From Hevea brasiliensis (taxonomy: Eukaryota; Streptophyta; Magnoliopsida; Malpighiales; Euphorbiaceae), in NCBI RefSeq assembly GCF_030052815.1, contig NC_079509.1:45750750-45814749 (forward strand): a DNA stretch of 64,000 nt, written 5' to 3'. The notes beneath the pieces were generated by a model, which was not told where the DNA came from, did not search any database, and saw only the letters and a list, made by a program, of their open reading frames with translations. Position 1 is the first letter of the stretch; every line of letters starts with the position of its first letter. Positions 21,491-33,259 of this stretch are shown here, piece by piece. The translations under genes and the position numbers were made by a program.

Positions 21491-22340
21491 TGACACTATG
21501 ACTGATATCTTTTATTAAAACAAATGAAGTTTGTAGAAGGAGATTTGAATTGGCTATTGAAGCCTCTGTTTTGTAATTAATTTTGATTTTGGAATTGTTT
21601 GTAGCTGAAAGGTTTTCAGTAGTTTTTTCTTGGAATTTTTCTGGAACAATGCCTTCCTTAATACAATTTATATCTGCACCTGTATCAAATAAGGCAATTG
21701 TATCGATCTTAAAATCTTTTGAAAAAACTATCAAAATTTTTATCAAATATCTTCTGGAAGAAATCTCATTAAGGATGAAGAGAAATTCTTTTGTAGGTTT
21801 TTCAAGATTTTGAATTTCTAAAGTATTTTCTTCATCTTCTTCTTCGACTTCTTCATTGACTTGTTTTGAAAGTAATTTTTGAAGTGTTTCTGAGTCCTGT
21901 GCCTGTTTTTCCTTAAGCTCATTAAGCTCAATCTTAACAGTTTTTATTTCTTCCTGGAGGCTTTGGGTAAAGCTTGGTTGTTTTGAAGTCTTTATTCTAC
22001 CCAACATGGCTGTGAGGTCATATGTGTTTTTTGTAACAGAGGGCAGAATAGAAGGTTTTTGTATTGGTGGTTCTTCAAAGGTTTTTAAAAGTTTTCCTAA
22101 AAATTCCTTTTGTAGTTGAGAATCTTCAACTTTGTGTAAGGATTTCTAAGAGTAACTTCGGTCTTTTGAAAGAACATTGATCTTCAATTTTGGTTTTGTA
22201 AGCAGTTCATTTTCTGTTTGAAATCAACTTGTGATTAATTCATCAATTTGTAATCCTTCTTCATTTTACGTGGGTTGAATCATGGACTCACCTTCGGTTT
22301 CAACTAAAAGAGCGATTATTTTATTAATAACTTCTTCTTC
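21491..22340 (-). pseudogene. Coiled coil and protease of unit 5, fused to the C-terminal domain by a deletion
   Basis: The frame from 22007 reads the coiled coil, the DTGAD protease active site and DISHS, then jumps directly to NVKNYHHSEV of the C-terminal domain. About 795 bases present in unit 10 are absent. TGAC occurs at both ends of the missing stretch. The ILGT half of the protease and the whole B-specific domain are lost, so the protease cannot be functional. Confidence 0.8.
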
Positions 22341-23830
22341 TAATTATAACTCATGAAGTTTTTTTTTTAACTTGCAAAAATTTGCAGTGTGGCCTTTTCT
22401 ACCACATTTGTAGCAAGTGAAATTTTTTATTTTTGATTTGGAGTGAGGACTAGGTTTACTAGTCGTTTTTGGAAGTTTTTGTAATAGGAATCTTTTCTGG
22501 TTTTGAAGAGTTTTGTATTTTTGGGATGATTTTTGTAAGGTTTTTGCTACAACTTCCTCCACAACTGGAGTAGAGTTTTGGTTCCTATTTAAATTGTTTG
22601 CAGAAAGATCCTAACTCTTGGCAGTTTTCTCATTTCACATTTCAAATGTTATTGTAATTTCAAAAAGTGACAGATCTTTAAACCTTCTTTTTGAGTGAGA
22701 CTGACTAGTTCACCATAGGTTAATTTATCATACGGGATTTGATTTCCAAATGCTTCCTTAATTTTATTCCTAACCTTTTCTCCTAAGAGGATCGGAAGTC
22801 CAGCAAGGAATTTTTCTTTCCAAAAGGGCTGATTAGAATCTTCTCTAAGCATTACCCTAGTAAGGAAAGTGTTTTTGTAATACTGAAAATCACTCAGTTT
22901 TTTGCATCTAAGATTTGAAAGGAGTTCGGCATTTTTATCCTTAAGATGAGATGGGTCACCTACGAAATGTAAGGAGATTGTTACTATCAAGGTGGCTACT
23001 GCATCTAGGATTGGTTGGCCTAACTCATCAAGAATTGGCATGCCATCTTCTTGAGTTTGTATGGATTCTAGAATCTCAGATTTTTGTAGGTTCGTGAGAT
23101 GATAATCCCACCATCCTTTGAGCTGTCCTGAGAATCCTGCAATGAGGAGTTCAGCAATAGCTCTGTCTGGGGTTCCAATTTGGGTTTTGTAAGCATTTGC
23201 TGCCATGGTCATTTGCTGGAGCAAATTCAAGATGTTGTATTCAGACATACCATCTATGTTCCATTCATAGACAGTAGAGGCATTGAATTTAGACTGGGTC
23301 AGGATTTCAGATCTATTTTCTATGCCTAAGTCTGGAGCTGTTATTGGGAGGGGTGTTGCTACCCGCGGCCAATAAAGTCTATTGATTTGTAAAGGTTTTG
23401 AAGACTGAATTTTTTCAGTTTGGATGGGCTGGTTTTCTTGGCTTTGGACATCTGAATCCGAATCTTTCTCAATTATATTGACACTCCTTTGGGTGATTTG
23501 AGGTGTTTCAGGTGCTACTGGAGTAGAAGTCGAAGCTTCTAGCCTAGTCTTCATGTCTCTCAAAGCTTGGATGAATTCAGAATTGTTGTTGTTTTGTAAA
23601 TCCTTTTGACTGTTTTTAGAAACTTGGAATGGTTTGAAGATTGGGTTTTTCAATTTTGTATCCGGCTTAGTTTCAATTTGGGAAACTGTAGCCTATTGGT
23701 TTTGTTTCATTTTTTGTAATTGCTTACCTATGGTATGCAAATGGGCATTTGTAAAGTTATTCTGTAGAACAATGTTTTTTATATTCACAGAATCACTCTC
23801 ATTTGGAATTTTGTAAGGGGCTGCTTCTAC
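22341..23830 (-). pseudogene. Capsid and zinc knuckle, unit 5
   Basis: An open frame at 23653-22649 covers the capsid lead-in and core, with LIAGFSGQLKGWWDYHL intact. A second frame at 22562-22344 holds the CCHC knuckle, with GRKGH instead of GNKGH between ligands. Small indels near 22650, 22565 and 22230 separate the pieces. Confidence 0.8.
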
Positions 23831-25277
23831 TGTTTGTTCCAAGTGGGGAATTTTTACTATCCTAAGAGGAGGATGTTCAGACTGTATTTTTCTACCATCT
23901 GAAATTTCCCATTCAGGAACTTTGTTTCTAACAGTAACAGGATTAATAGACAGTTTTTCTTCTGCTTGGTTAACAGACAGTTTTTCTTCTGCTTTCTTTA
24001 GAAGATCTTTCAGAGCCGCAATGAACTCCGATTGATTATCTTCTGACTCCTGTTGTTTGGGTTTTGAAATTTGAGAAGGTTTTGAAACTGGATTTGATTT
24101 TTTGAAAGTTTTTGGAGTTTTGGAAAATGGATATGAAATGTTATGCTCTTTAGCATACATCTCAAACCAATCAAAGAAAAGAATATGGACTCTATGTTGG
24201 TGTATAAAGTCATAATATTTCTTTTGAATTTCTTCCCTTTGATTATTGAAATTTTTGAAAAACTACATTTGCTTTTTATGATTTTTAGGAGAATAAAATT
24301 CATTACGCAAATATTGTCTGTCTACTTCAAATTCTTTTTCAAGCACATTAAGTTCATGGTTTACATTGTCTGTAATGGCTGAAAAGGTAGGAGAAGTAGG
24401 TTCTAACTCTGTTTGGGTTTCATCCTGAACAAACTCGTTTTGTAAATTTGTATAAACTGGATGTGGAACATTTGTAGAGTAATTTACGTTTTGTAAAGTG
24501 GATCAAGGTATTTCTGAAGTAGAAAGCCTAGAAGAGCTAGGTAAGTCTGAGGTAGAATACCTAGGCTGAATATTTTGTATTTCAACTGGTTTTGTAACAG
24601 GCAAACTAATGACAGAAGGTATACAACACACTCTTCCTATGTCTACAGTACTGGACGTTGAGGAATCATCTGAAAACCTAAGGCTTCTGTTAAAGCTAAG
24701 GCTGACTCTTCCATCGTCATACTGGGTTACTTGCCTAAGTTGAACGTTTGGCTCAACTAATTTTGAAGATTCTGGTTCTACTGCACCTTCTAAAATCCAT
24801 TCTTCTGGTAGGGTTATGTCCTTCCATTGGATAGATCTAGGGATTACAGTGTTGGATTTTGTAAGATCAGTTTGTAAAAGCAAAGTTTCTCCTCTTTTAC
24901 TTTGAAACTTATGTTTTGTGGCAAAAGCAGAAACCATAGCTTTGTATTGAATTTTGTAAATCAGTGCAAGAGGAATAGATCCTTCAAGCATTTTGTAATT
25001 GTGAGTTTTGATTTGTAAAACAAGGGATTTTGTAATATTACTGTCGTTTAAGGAAACAGTAAAATTTGGATAGCAATCAAAAGATATTGGTCCACTGTAT
25101 AAACTAGACTCGACTGAACTAAGCAAGGAGTCCTGGAAGTTTATGAACCTAGTATCTCTAAGAACTGCTAGGATTGAGGTGTTCCACCCTTCTTTTGTAA
25201 GCGGTTTAATTCCAACTTGGACTAAACCTATGTGGATGTATTTGTATTGTTTTTCACAGTGGTTTTGTAAGGATTTT
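23831..25277 (-). pseudogene. Movement protein and linker, unit 5, N terminus missing
   Basis: MP starts abruptly near codon 85 at 25277, against 17 bases of non-viral sequence that form the left direct repeat of the SINE-like insert. The frame is open to 24503 through the rest of MP; further pieces (24303-23693) carry the aromatic segment and the repeated EEKLSVNQA-like linker. Confidence 0.8.
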
Positions 25278-25294
25278 CTTTTCTGGTTCAAATG
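25278..25294. repeat. Left 17-bp direct repeat flanking the SINE-like insert
   Basis: CTTTTCTGGTTCAAATG here is repeated exactly at 25532-25548, as expected for target-site duplication. The 17 bases are not viral and exactly fill the space between the viral fragments of units 5 and 6. Confidence 0.8.
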
Positions 25295-25531
25295 GTATCA
25301 GAGCCACGGTAAGCTACCCCAGGTCCCGAGTTCGAATCTTGGAGGGGTTAGTAATATCCAACTCAAGAGACCTTGGTGGTGTATAATGCCCCTTGGATGG
25401 GGCCCATGTGGGCCCCTACCCGGGGCCTTTCAACTCACACGGTGGGAGAGGGGTTGGAGAGTGGATGCCTGGGATGCCCAATGTGGTCCGAAATGATAAT
25501 AATAATTCTGGGCCTTGACTGGACAAGCTAG
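25295..25531 (+). mobile_element. SINE-like element, tRNA-related head
   Basis: The 237-bp segment starts GTATCAGAGCCACGG and carries GAGTTCGAATCTTGG near 25328-25342, which resembles the B box of a Pol III tRNA promoter. It is far richer in G and C than the viral DNA around it. It lies between exact 17-bp direct repeats, which indicates target-primed insertion. It codes for nothing credible. The 3' end (CTGGGCCTTGACTGG...) has no clear poly(A). I cannot name the family. Confidence 0.65.
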
Positions 25532-25548
25532 CTTTTCTGGTTCAAATG
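25532..25548. repeat. Right 17-bp direct repeat of the SINE-like insert
   Basis: Exact copy of 25278-25294. Viral component A sequence resumes directly after it. Confidence 0.8.
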
Positions 25549-26101
25549 TAAGATTAATGTTTTAATAGAGGGAAAAAGGCAACACTTGTTGTATTTACAG
25601 CAAGATGTTTCTTTAACAAGAATTGAAAAACAATTACAAAATGATTTGGTGAAAAAGAAAATTTCGGATTTCAAAACCCAAATTGAAAGAGAAATTTGTT
25701 CTGATTTACCAAACGCCTTTTGGAATCGAAAACAACATATGGTAGATTTACCATATGAAAATGATTTCAATGAAAAACAGATACCTACAAAAGTCAGACC
25801 AATCCAAATGAATGCTGAATTAGAACAACACTGTCGTTCAGAAATTTTGGATTTAAAGAAAAAGGATTAATTACAGAATCTAGATCTCCTTGGAGTTGTG
25901 CAGCTTTTTATGTAAACAAAAATTCAAAAATAGAAAGAGGCACTCCTAGATTAGTAATTAATTACAAACCTTTGAATAAAGCTTTGAAATGGATCAGGTA
26001 TCCAATTCCAAACAAAAAAGACCTTTTACAAAAACTTCATTCTGCATTTGTATTTTCCAAATTTGATATGAAATCAGGATTTTGGCAAATACAAATTGAT
26101 C
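25549..26101 (+). pseudogene. Unit 6: component A fragment, PR-RT connection and RT N terminus
   Basis: The sequence matches unit 15 from the post-protease region (INVLIEGKRQH) to RT block KFDMKSGFWQIQID. It is cut before the YIDD active site. One A is missing from the run near 25860, which ends the frame at 25870. The right end joins unit 7 in opposite orientation. Confidence 0.85.
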
Positions 26102-26858
26102 AGGATGGTTGGTTTTGTAGGGTTTGGTTTTGTAGAGGCTGAGGCTTCAGCCTTGGTATTTTTCTTTCTGGCCATTGGCCTGTTTTGAAGAAATTCTCTG
26201 GTTAGAAAGTCTGGGATGGAATTTGTATCTCCTTTTATAAATTCAATTTCAAAATCAAAAATACTTAAAATTGCTTGCCATCGTGCAAAAATTTGTTTTG
26301 ATGCAAGATTTTGAACATCTTTTTGCAAAACTTCTTTGGCTGATTTGCAATCAATTCTAAGTAAAAATTTTTGATTTAATAAATCACTTTGAAATTTTTG
26401 TATGCACATGATAATTGCAAGAATCTCTTTTTTGATGGTAGAGTATTTCTTTTGACAATCATTCCAATGTGCAGAATGGAATTGAACTATTTGTTCTTTT
26501 CCGTTTCGAACTTGTTTTAAAATTCCACCATAATCTAACTCTGAGCATCTGTTTCGACTACCTTAGGGGCTAATGGATCTGCTAAATGCAGACAAGGAAT
26601 GGTTTGGACCTGTTGTTTAATATGACGGATCACTTCAGTGTGATGATCTATCCATGGAGCAGGGTTTTTCTTTAACCTATCATGCAAGGGTTTTGCTAGA
26701 TGGTTAATATTTGGACAAAAATCTAAGACATAATTCAAGCTACCTAAGAATCTTTGCAGCTGGGTTTAGATTTTGTCAGGAAATTTGTTTGAAAATTCTG
26801 AACTTCTCTCTATTGGAGTAATGGTTCCTTGGGATATGTAATGACCTAGAAACCAATT
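26102..26858 (-). pseudogene. Unit 7: component A fragment, RT thumb to RNase H
   Basis: On the minus strand it covers the region after YIDD (PITPIERS neighbourhood), the connection (NYVLDFCPNI) and RNase H with RIDCKSAKE and NSIPDFLTRE. The first RNase H Asp in TDA is present but followed by a frameshift near 26545. Both ends are junctions to plus-strand pieces. Confidence 0.85.
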
Positions 26859-27060
26859 ATTTTTGGCTCAAAGATCACATGCCATGGCAAGATTAGCAGG
26901 AGCTAAAAATGATGAAGAATATTTTGCAATAATGGAACAATTATTGCAAAACAGAACCAATTCTTCTGCAGCCAATTCTGACTCAGAACCCATCATAGAT
27001 TTGGGAGATGATGATGAAGAAGGTTGTGGTACCTCTTCACAAATACAAAATCTGTTATAA
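26859..27060 (+). pseudogene. Unit 8: component A C-terminal tail
   Basis: The last 65 or so codons of the component A frame, with QRSHAMARLAGAKNDEEYF and an acidic tail, are open and end at TAA 27058-27060. Everything upstream is missing. Confidence 0.8.
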
Positions 27061-27236
27061 AAAAAAAAAGAAAAAAAAAAGAAAAAGAAAAAGAAAAAGA
27101 AAAAGACCGGCAAAAGAAATTTATGGCGGCAAAATTATCTATTTTCTCTTCATTTTCCTTTTATTTTAACTTTTGTAATCATTTTTATTCTCTTTTCTGT
27201 CTTTCTTTTTCCTTTAATCATTTTTATTCTCTTCCT
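27061..27236 (+). promoter_or_regulatory. Truncated intergenic region of unit 8
   Basis: The A/G tract (to about 27104) and the GACCGGCAAAAG block are kept. Sequence then jumps from a pyrimidine-rich stretch straight to GTATCAGAGCC, so ACTGTTC repeats, TATA box and leader are deleted. Unit 9 therefore has no viral promoter of its own. Confidence 0.75.
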
Positions 27237-27453
27237 GTATCAGAGCCTGGGGGGGAAAAGGTTCTATTTAAGGTTCGGATTCACATTTAAACATTTTTGA
27301 GGTTGGTAAGATGATAAGACATCTTCTTTAGAGGTGTAAACAGGCCTGGGTTGTAAGTCCCGTGTTTAGCCGAGAGGGCGTGTTTAGGGCAGTGATTCCT
27401 GGTGCGATTACCTCACTTAACTCAAAAGATCAACCTAGAAAATTTCTTTAAGT
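27237..27453 (+). promoter_or_regulatory. Partial primer site and leader of unit 9
   Basis: GTATCAGAGCC plus G run, missing the first TG of the primer site, then a leader to the MP ATG at 27454. A short segment near 27315 is missing relative to unit 16. Confidence 0.75.
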
Positions 27454-29184
27454 ATGAATCCAATTTTTTGTAGGACAGTTTCTTCTTCAAACTCTTCTAC
27501 CTCATTCTCCGAGTCGAGAAAGATAGTTAATAGTGAAGAAATAATAATCGAAAATTTTGAAAAATGTATAGATAATTGGGAAATTCCAAAAGTACAAAAG
27601 GATCAAATCTATCAGACTACAAAACTCAATTTTTTCAAAACTGATTTCACAATCAAAACTGAAGAAAGAGATCTTCAGATTACAAAACCCTTTGAGACAA
27701 TTTCTCTTCTGTCTCAAAAATCCTTACAAAAACACCGTGAAAAACAATACAAATGCATCCATATAGGTTTAGTTCAAGTTGGAATTAAACCGCTTACAAA
27801 AGAAGGGTTGAACACCTCAATCCTAGCAGTTCTTAGAGATACTAGGTTCATAAACTTCCAGGACTCCTTGCTTAGTTCAGTCGAGTCTAGTTTGTGCAGT
27901 GGACCAATATCTTATCCAAATTTTACTGTTTCCTTAAACGACAGTAACATTACAAAATCCCTTGTTTTACAAATCAAAACTCACAATTACAAAATGCTTG
28001 AAGGATCTATTCCTCTTGCACTGATTTACAAAATTCATTACAAAGCTATGGTTTCTGCTTTTGCTACAAAGCATAAGTTTCAAAGTAAAAGAGGAGAAAC
28101 TTTGCTTTTACAAACTGATCTTACAAAATCCAACACTGTAATCCCCAGATCTATCCAGTGGAAGGACATAACCCTACCAGAAGAATGGATCTTAGAAGGT
28201 GCAGTAGAACCAGAATCTTCAAAAATAGTTGAGCCAAACGTTCAACTTAGGCAAATAACCCAGTATAATGATGGAAGAGTCAGCCTTAGCTTTAATAGAA
28301 GCCTTAGGTTTTCAGATGATTCCTCAACGTCCAGTACTGTAGACATAGGAGGAGTGTCTCGTATACCCTCTGTCATTAGTTTGCCTGTTACAAAACCAGT
28401 TGAAATACAAAATATTCAGCCTAGGTATTCTACCTCAGATTTACCTAGCTCTTCTAGGTTTTCTACTTCAGAAATACCTAGATCCACTTTACAAAATTTA
28501 AATTACTCTACAAATGTTCCACATCCAGTTTATACAAATTTACAAAACGAATCTGTTCAGGATGAAACCCAAACAGAGTCAGAACCTACTTCTCCTACCT
28601 TTTCAGCCATTATAGAAAATGTAAACCATGAACTTAATGTGCTTGAAAAAGAATTCGAAGTAGACAGACAATATTTGCGTGATGATTTTTATTCTCCCAA
28701 AAATCATAAAAAGCAAATATGGTTTTTCAAAAATTTCAATAATCAAAGGGAAGAAATTCAAAAGAAATATTATGACTTTATACACCAACATAGAGTTCAT
28801 ATTCTTTTCTTTGATTGGTTTGAGATGTATGCTAAAGAGCATAACATTTCATATCCGTTTTCCAAAACTCCAAAAACTTTCAAAAAATCAGATCCAGTTT
28901 CAAAACCTTCTCAAATTACAAAACCTAAACAACAGGAGTCAGAAGATAATCAATCAGAGTTCATTGCAGCTCTAAAAGATCTTCTAAAGAAAGCAGAAGA
29001 AAAACTGTCTGTTAACCAAACAGAAGAAAAACTGTATGTTAATCCTCTTACTATTAGAAACAAAGTTCCTGAATGGGAAATTTCAGATGGTAGAAAAATA
29101 CAGTCTGAACATCCTCCTCTTAGGATAGTAAAAATTCCCCACTTGGAACAAACAAGAAAGCGACCCTTACAAAATTCCAAATGA
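27454..29184 (+). pseudogene. Movement protein and linker, unit 9, open for 576 codons
   Basis: ATG at 27454, in the same context as all other MP starts. The frame covers the whole MP, the Ser/Thr linker, the aromatic segment (IWFFKNFNN, FFDWFEMYAKEHN) and the Lys/Glu linker with two EEKL repeats. Nine bases are missing in frame within MP (FDC absent, near 27915). The frame is lost near 29153, next to a CAG position where other copies read on into the capsid lead-in. Confidence 0.85.
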
Positions 29185-30622
29185 GAGTGATTCTGTGAAT
29201 ATAAAAAACATTGTTCTACAGAATAACTTTACAAATGCCCATTTGCATACCATAGGTAAGCAATTACAAAAAATGGAACAAAACCAACAGGCTACAGTTT
29301 CCCAAATTGAAACTAAGCCGGATACAAAATTGAAAAACCCAATCTTCAAACCATTCCAAGTTTCCAAAAACAGTCAAAAAGATTTACAAAACAACAACAA
29401 TTCTGAATTCATCCAAGCTTTGAGAGACATGAAGACTAGGCTAGAAGCTTCGACTTCTACTCCAGTAGCACCCGAAACACCTCAAACCTCCCAAAGGAGT
29501 GTCAATATAATTGAGGAAGATTCGGATTCAGATGTCCAAAGCAAGGAAAACCAGCCCATCCAAACTGAAAAAATTCAGTCTTCAAAACCTTTACAAATCA
29601 ATAGACTTTATTGGCAGGGTAGCAACACCCCTCCCAATATGACTCGGACTTAGGCATAGAAAATAGATCTGAAATCCTGACCCAGTCTAAATTCAATGCT
29701 TCTACTGTCTATGAATGGAACATAGATGGTATGTCTGAATACAACATCTTGAATTTGCTCCAGCAAATGACCATGGCAGCAAATGCTTACAAAACCCAAA
29801 CTGGAACCCAGCATGAGCTATTCTTTGAACTCCTCATTGCAGGATTCTCAGGGCAGCTCAAAGGATGGTGGGATTATCATCTCACGAACCTACAAAAATC
29901 TGAGATTCTAGAATCCATACAAACTCAAGAAGATGGCGTGCCAATTCTTGATGAGTTAGGCCAACCAATCCCAGATGCAGTAGCCACCTTGATAGTAACA
30001 ATCTCCTTACATTTCGTAGGTGACCCATCTCATCTTAAGGATAAAAATGCCAAACTCCTTTCAAATCTTAGATGCAAAAAACTGAGTGATTTTCAGTATT
30101 ACAAAAACACTTTCCTTACTAGGGTAATGCTTAGAGAAGATTCTAATCAGCCCTTTTGGAAAGAAAAATTCCTTGCTGGACTTCCGATCCTTTTAGGAGA
30201 AAAGGTTAGGAATAAAATTAAGGAAGCATTTGGAAATCAAATCCCGTATGATAAATTAACCTATGGTGAACTAGTTAGTCTCACTCAAAAAGAAGGTTTA
30301 AAGATCTGTCAGGATTTGAAATTACAAAAACATCTCAAATGGGAAATGAGAAAAACTCGCCAAGAGTTAGGATCTTTCTGCAAACAATTTGAAATAGGAA
30401 CCAAAAACCCTACTCCAGACTGTGGAGGAAGTTGTAGCAGAAAACCTTACAAAAAATCATCCCAAAAATACAAAAACTCTACGAAACCAGAAAAAGATTC
30501 CTATTACAAAAAACTTCCAAAAAAGACTAGTAAACCTAGTCCTCAATCCAAATCAAAAATCAAAAATTTCACTTGCTACAAATGTGGTAACAAAGGCCAC
30601 ACTGCAAATTTTTGCAAGTTAA
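29185..30622 (+). pseudogene. Capsid and zinc knuckle, unit 9
   Basis: The lead-in is open at 29195-29653 and the capsid core plus knuckle at 29731-30978. The break near 29620-29650 coincides with differences at CAG/CTG sites. LIAGFSGQLKGWWDYHL and the CCHC knuckle (about 30571-30615) are intact. The core start at 29731 is an in-frame ATG (GMSEYN) but in other copies it is internal to the polyprotein. Confidence 0.8.
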
Positions 30623-32932
30623 ACAAAAAACTTCATGAGTTACAATTAGAAGAAGAAGTTATTAATAAAATAACTGCTCTTTTTGTTGAAACCGAAGGTG
30701 AGTCCAGTAATTCTGAACCCACAGAAAATGAAGAAGGATTACAAATTGATGAATTAATCACAAGTTCAGATTCTGAAACAGAAAATGAACTGTTTACAAA
30801 ACCAAAATTGAAAATCAATGTTCTTTCAAAAGACCAGAAGTTACTCTTAGAAATCCTTACACAGGTTGAAGATTCTCAACTACAAAAGGAATTTTTAGGA
30901 AAATTTTTAAAAATCTTTGAAGAACAACCAATACAAAAACCTTCTATTCTACCCTCTATTGCAAAAAAACACATATGACCTTACGACCATGTTGGGTAGG
31001 AAGAAGACTTCAAAACAACCAACTGTTTCAGTCCAAAGCCTCCAGGAAGAAATAAAAGCAGTTAAGATTGAGCTTAATGAGCTTAAGGAAAAACAGGCAC
31101 AGGACTCAGAAACACTTCAAAAATTACTTTCAAAACAAATCAATGAAGAAGTCGAAGAAGAAGATGAAGAAAATACTTTAGAAATTCAAAATCTTGAAAA
31201 ACCTACAAAAGAATTTCTCTTCATCCTTAATGAGATTTCTTCCAGAAAATATTTGATAAAAATTTCAATAGTTTTTTCAAAAGATTTCAAGATCGATATA
31301 ATTGCCTTATTTGATACAGGTGCAGATATCAATTGTATTAAAGAAGGCATTGTTCCAGAAAAATTCCAAGAAAAAACTACTGAAAACCTTTCAGCTGCAA
31401 ACAATTCGAAAATCAAAATTAATTACAAAACAGAGGCTTCAGTAGCTAATTCAAATCTCCTTCTACAAACTTCATTTGTTTTAATAAAAGATATCAGTCA
31501 TAGTGTCATTTTAGGGACGCCTTTTATCAATTTGATTACTCCCTACAAAGTCAACTATGATAGTATTTCTTTTAAAACAAAAAACCAAAATCTTGTTTTT
31601 CCTTTTGTTGAAAAACCCAAAACAAAGAATTTGAATATCATAAAGGCTTATTCCATTTTTGATAATCAAATAAATGTTTTGGAACAGGAAACAAGATGGC
31701 ATTTACAAAAAGAAATTTCTTTAAATGAGCTTGTTTTCAAAAATCAATTTTTTGATTACTGCTTATTACAAACTAACCCTTGTGAGTTTTTGCAGATGGC
31801 AGAATCATCCAACAATGGTGATTTAGTCCACTTTGGACCAATAATCCTCTCCAAAACTCCTGCTCAAAAATTCAGAATTAATGTAGCCAGAACTGCATTT
31901 GTTCCCACAGAAAGGCACCAATGTTTATTAGACAATCTTTGGACTTTAATACAAAACAAAAAGTTGGGAGTAACAGCTCTCAATGCACTTTGTATTGAGT
32001 TCGAGGAAGCTAATAAATATGTGGCTGACCTCCTTAGCAGAATTAAATATCATAAGGATCATATCATGGTAGCTCAATCATTCATTGAGTTTTTACAAAA
32101 TCAAATTTTATACAAATCCATTACATCTAGAATTAGTCCATCAGATCCATCCTCTTCTAACCAAAATCATCACCTTGAATTACAAAAACAGGAATTTGAA
32201 GGCCTAGGATCCCCACTGGATTTTAGTGTAAAAATTCAAAGGCGAAGGACTGAAGGCCTAGGATCCCCACTGGATTCTAGTGTAAAATTACCATTGGCCC
32301 CATTGGTCAATGAGAAAAATTATCACCACAGTGAAGTTCGTTTTGCTTCACTTGGTGCCAATAGGTCCTTAGAACATTTCCAAACCCATTGTCTTTCGAA
32401 GAAATTCAGGCAACAAGTTCTCAACGGTCTTCCTCAAGAGATCCATGAGCAGATTCTACAAAACATTATCCAGTCTAGAACCAAAGAACAGTTAGATGTT
32501 CTACAAAAATGTCTCAACTTTACAAAAAGCAATCAGCAAGGTCACGATGGATGGTCATGGGAATGGGAGTACTATTCAAAACCCCGTTTTCATTGCACTC
32601 AGGAACATCCCAACAGATATCCTCTGTGCTATCCAGACTGTGAACACAGCTTAGATTTCAGCATTCCCCGCTTCAAAACCACTCAGATGTCTAGAACCCG
32701 ATATCTAGACGCCAGAGAACTATTCAAATGGGGTATGTTAGCTGGAGTCCAAGTTAGATGGTCTGATTGTGAAATGACGAGATTTTTGGGAAATAGAGTC
32801 CTTCAAGAAGTAAGAAGACTATTATTTCTCCAAAAACCAGTCAACATACAAATTATTTCAACACCTCCAGAAGTATTAGCAAATGGAGAGCTACAACAAG
32901 CGATCCATTACTTCTACCTGGATACAAAATAG
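30623..32932 (+). CDS. Coiled coil, protease, B-specific and C-terminal domain, unit 9
   Basis: The acidic segment continues from the knuckle to a one-base insertion in an A run near 30961. From 30917 an overlapping frame of 671 codons is open: coiled coil, DTGAD protease active site (near 31315), ILGT (near 31510), the unrecognised B domain, the EGLGSPLD repeat, the Cys/His cluster (about 32590-32650) and the helical C-terminal part. It ends at TAG 32930-32932, where unit 3 has CAG. It shows that protease, B domain and C-terminal domain lie in one frame. Confidence 0.8.
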
Positions 32933-33259
32933 CCTCCTCTCTATCATCTTCCAGATTGGCCATGCAATCATGAAGACCATTTCGTCCAACTCAACAAATG
33001 GCGATCAAAGACAGTAGTCGAAAACTGGCGAAAACACAGATATCCAGAATATGCGCTAGTCCATACAAGTACATATTCTCGGATATATGTTCACTATGAA
33101 CATTTACCAAGTCCAAAACCCTTTCATATTGAAACAAGGTATGAAAATTACATGGTTCAGTATGAAAGTCACTACGACTTATCTTTTGTCTCGTCAGATG
33201 ACGAAACAAGTGACGACGAGGAGACATGGCACAACTTACAAAACATGATGGAAGGATAA
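32933..33259 (+). pseudogene. Component B C-terminal tail, unit 9
   Basis: The same frame continues after the TAG at 32930-32932 without a further stop that I see, through LYHLPDWPCNHED, RYPEYALVHT and the Ser/Asp/Glu tail to TAA at 33257-33259. Confidence 0.75.

Larger units (their letters stand above)
19408..25277 (-). mobile_element. Unit 5: endogenous component B, minus strand, 5' truncated
   Basis: It begins inside MP at 25277 next to the SINE-like insert and runs through capsid, knuckle, protease and C-terminal domain into a full promoter-leader that feeds unit 4. It carries a large internal deletion at 21491-21494 that removes the B-specific domain. Confidence 0.85.

Noticed and set aside
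25293..25305. TGGTATCAGAGCC at the head of the SINE-like element as a further viral primer site
   Set aside because: It is followed by ACGGTAAGC and not by the viral G run and leader, and it lies between direct repeats; it belongs to the tRNA-related head.
25295..25370. A functional tRNA gene
   Set aside because: Only the B-box-like part fits; no cloverleaf or acceptor stem can be drawn.
25143..25496. Open frame running from antisense MP into the SINE-like element
   Set aside because: It joins antisense viral DNA to a non-coding insert and has no start context or family signature.
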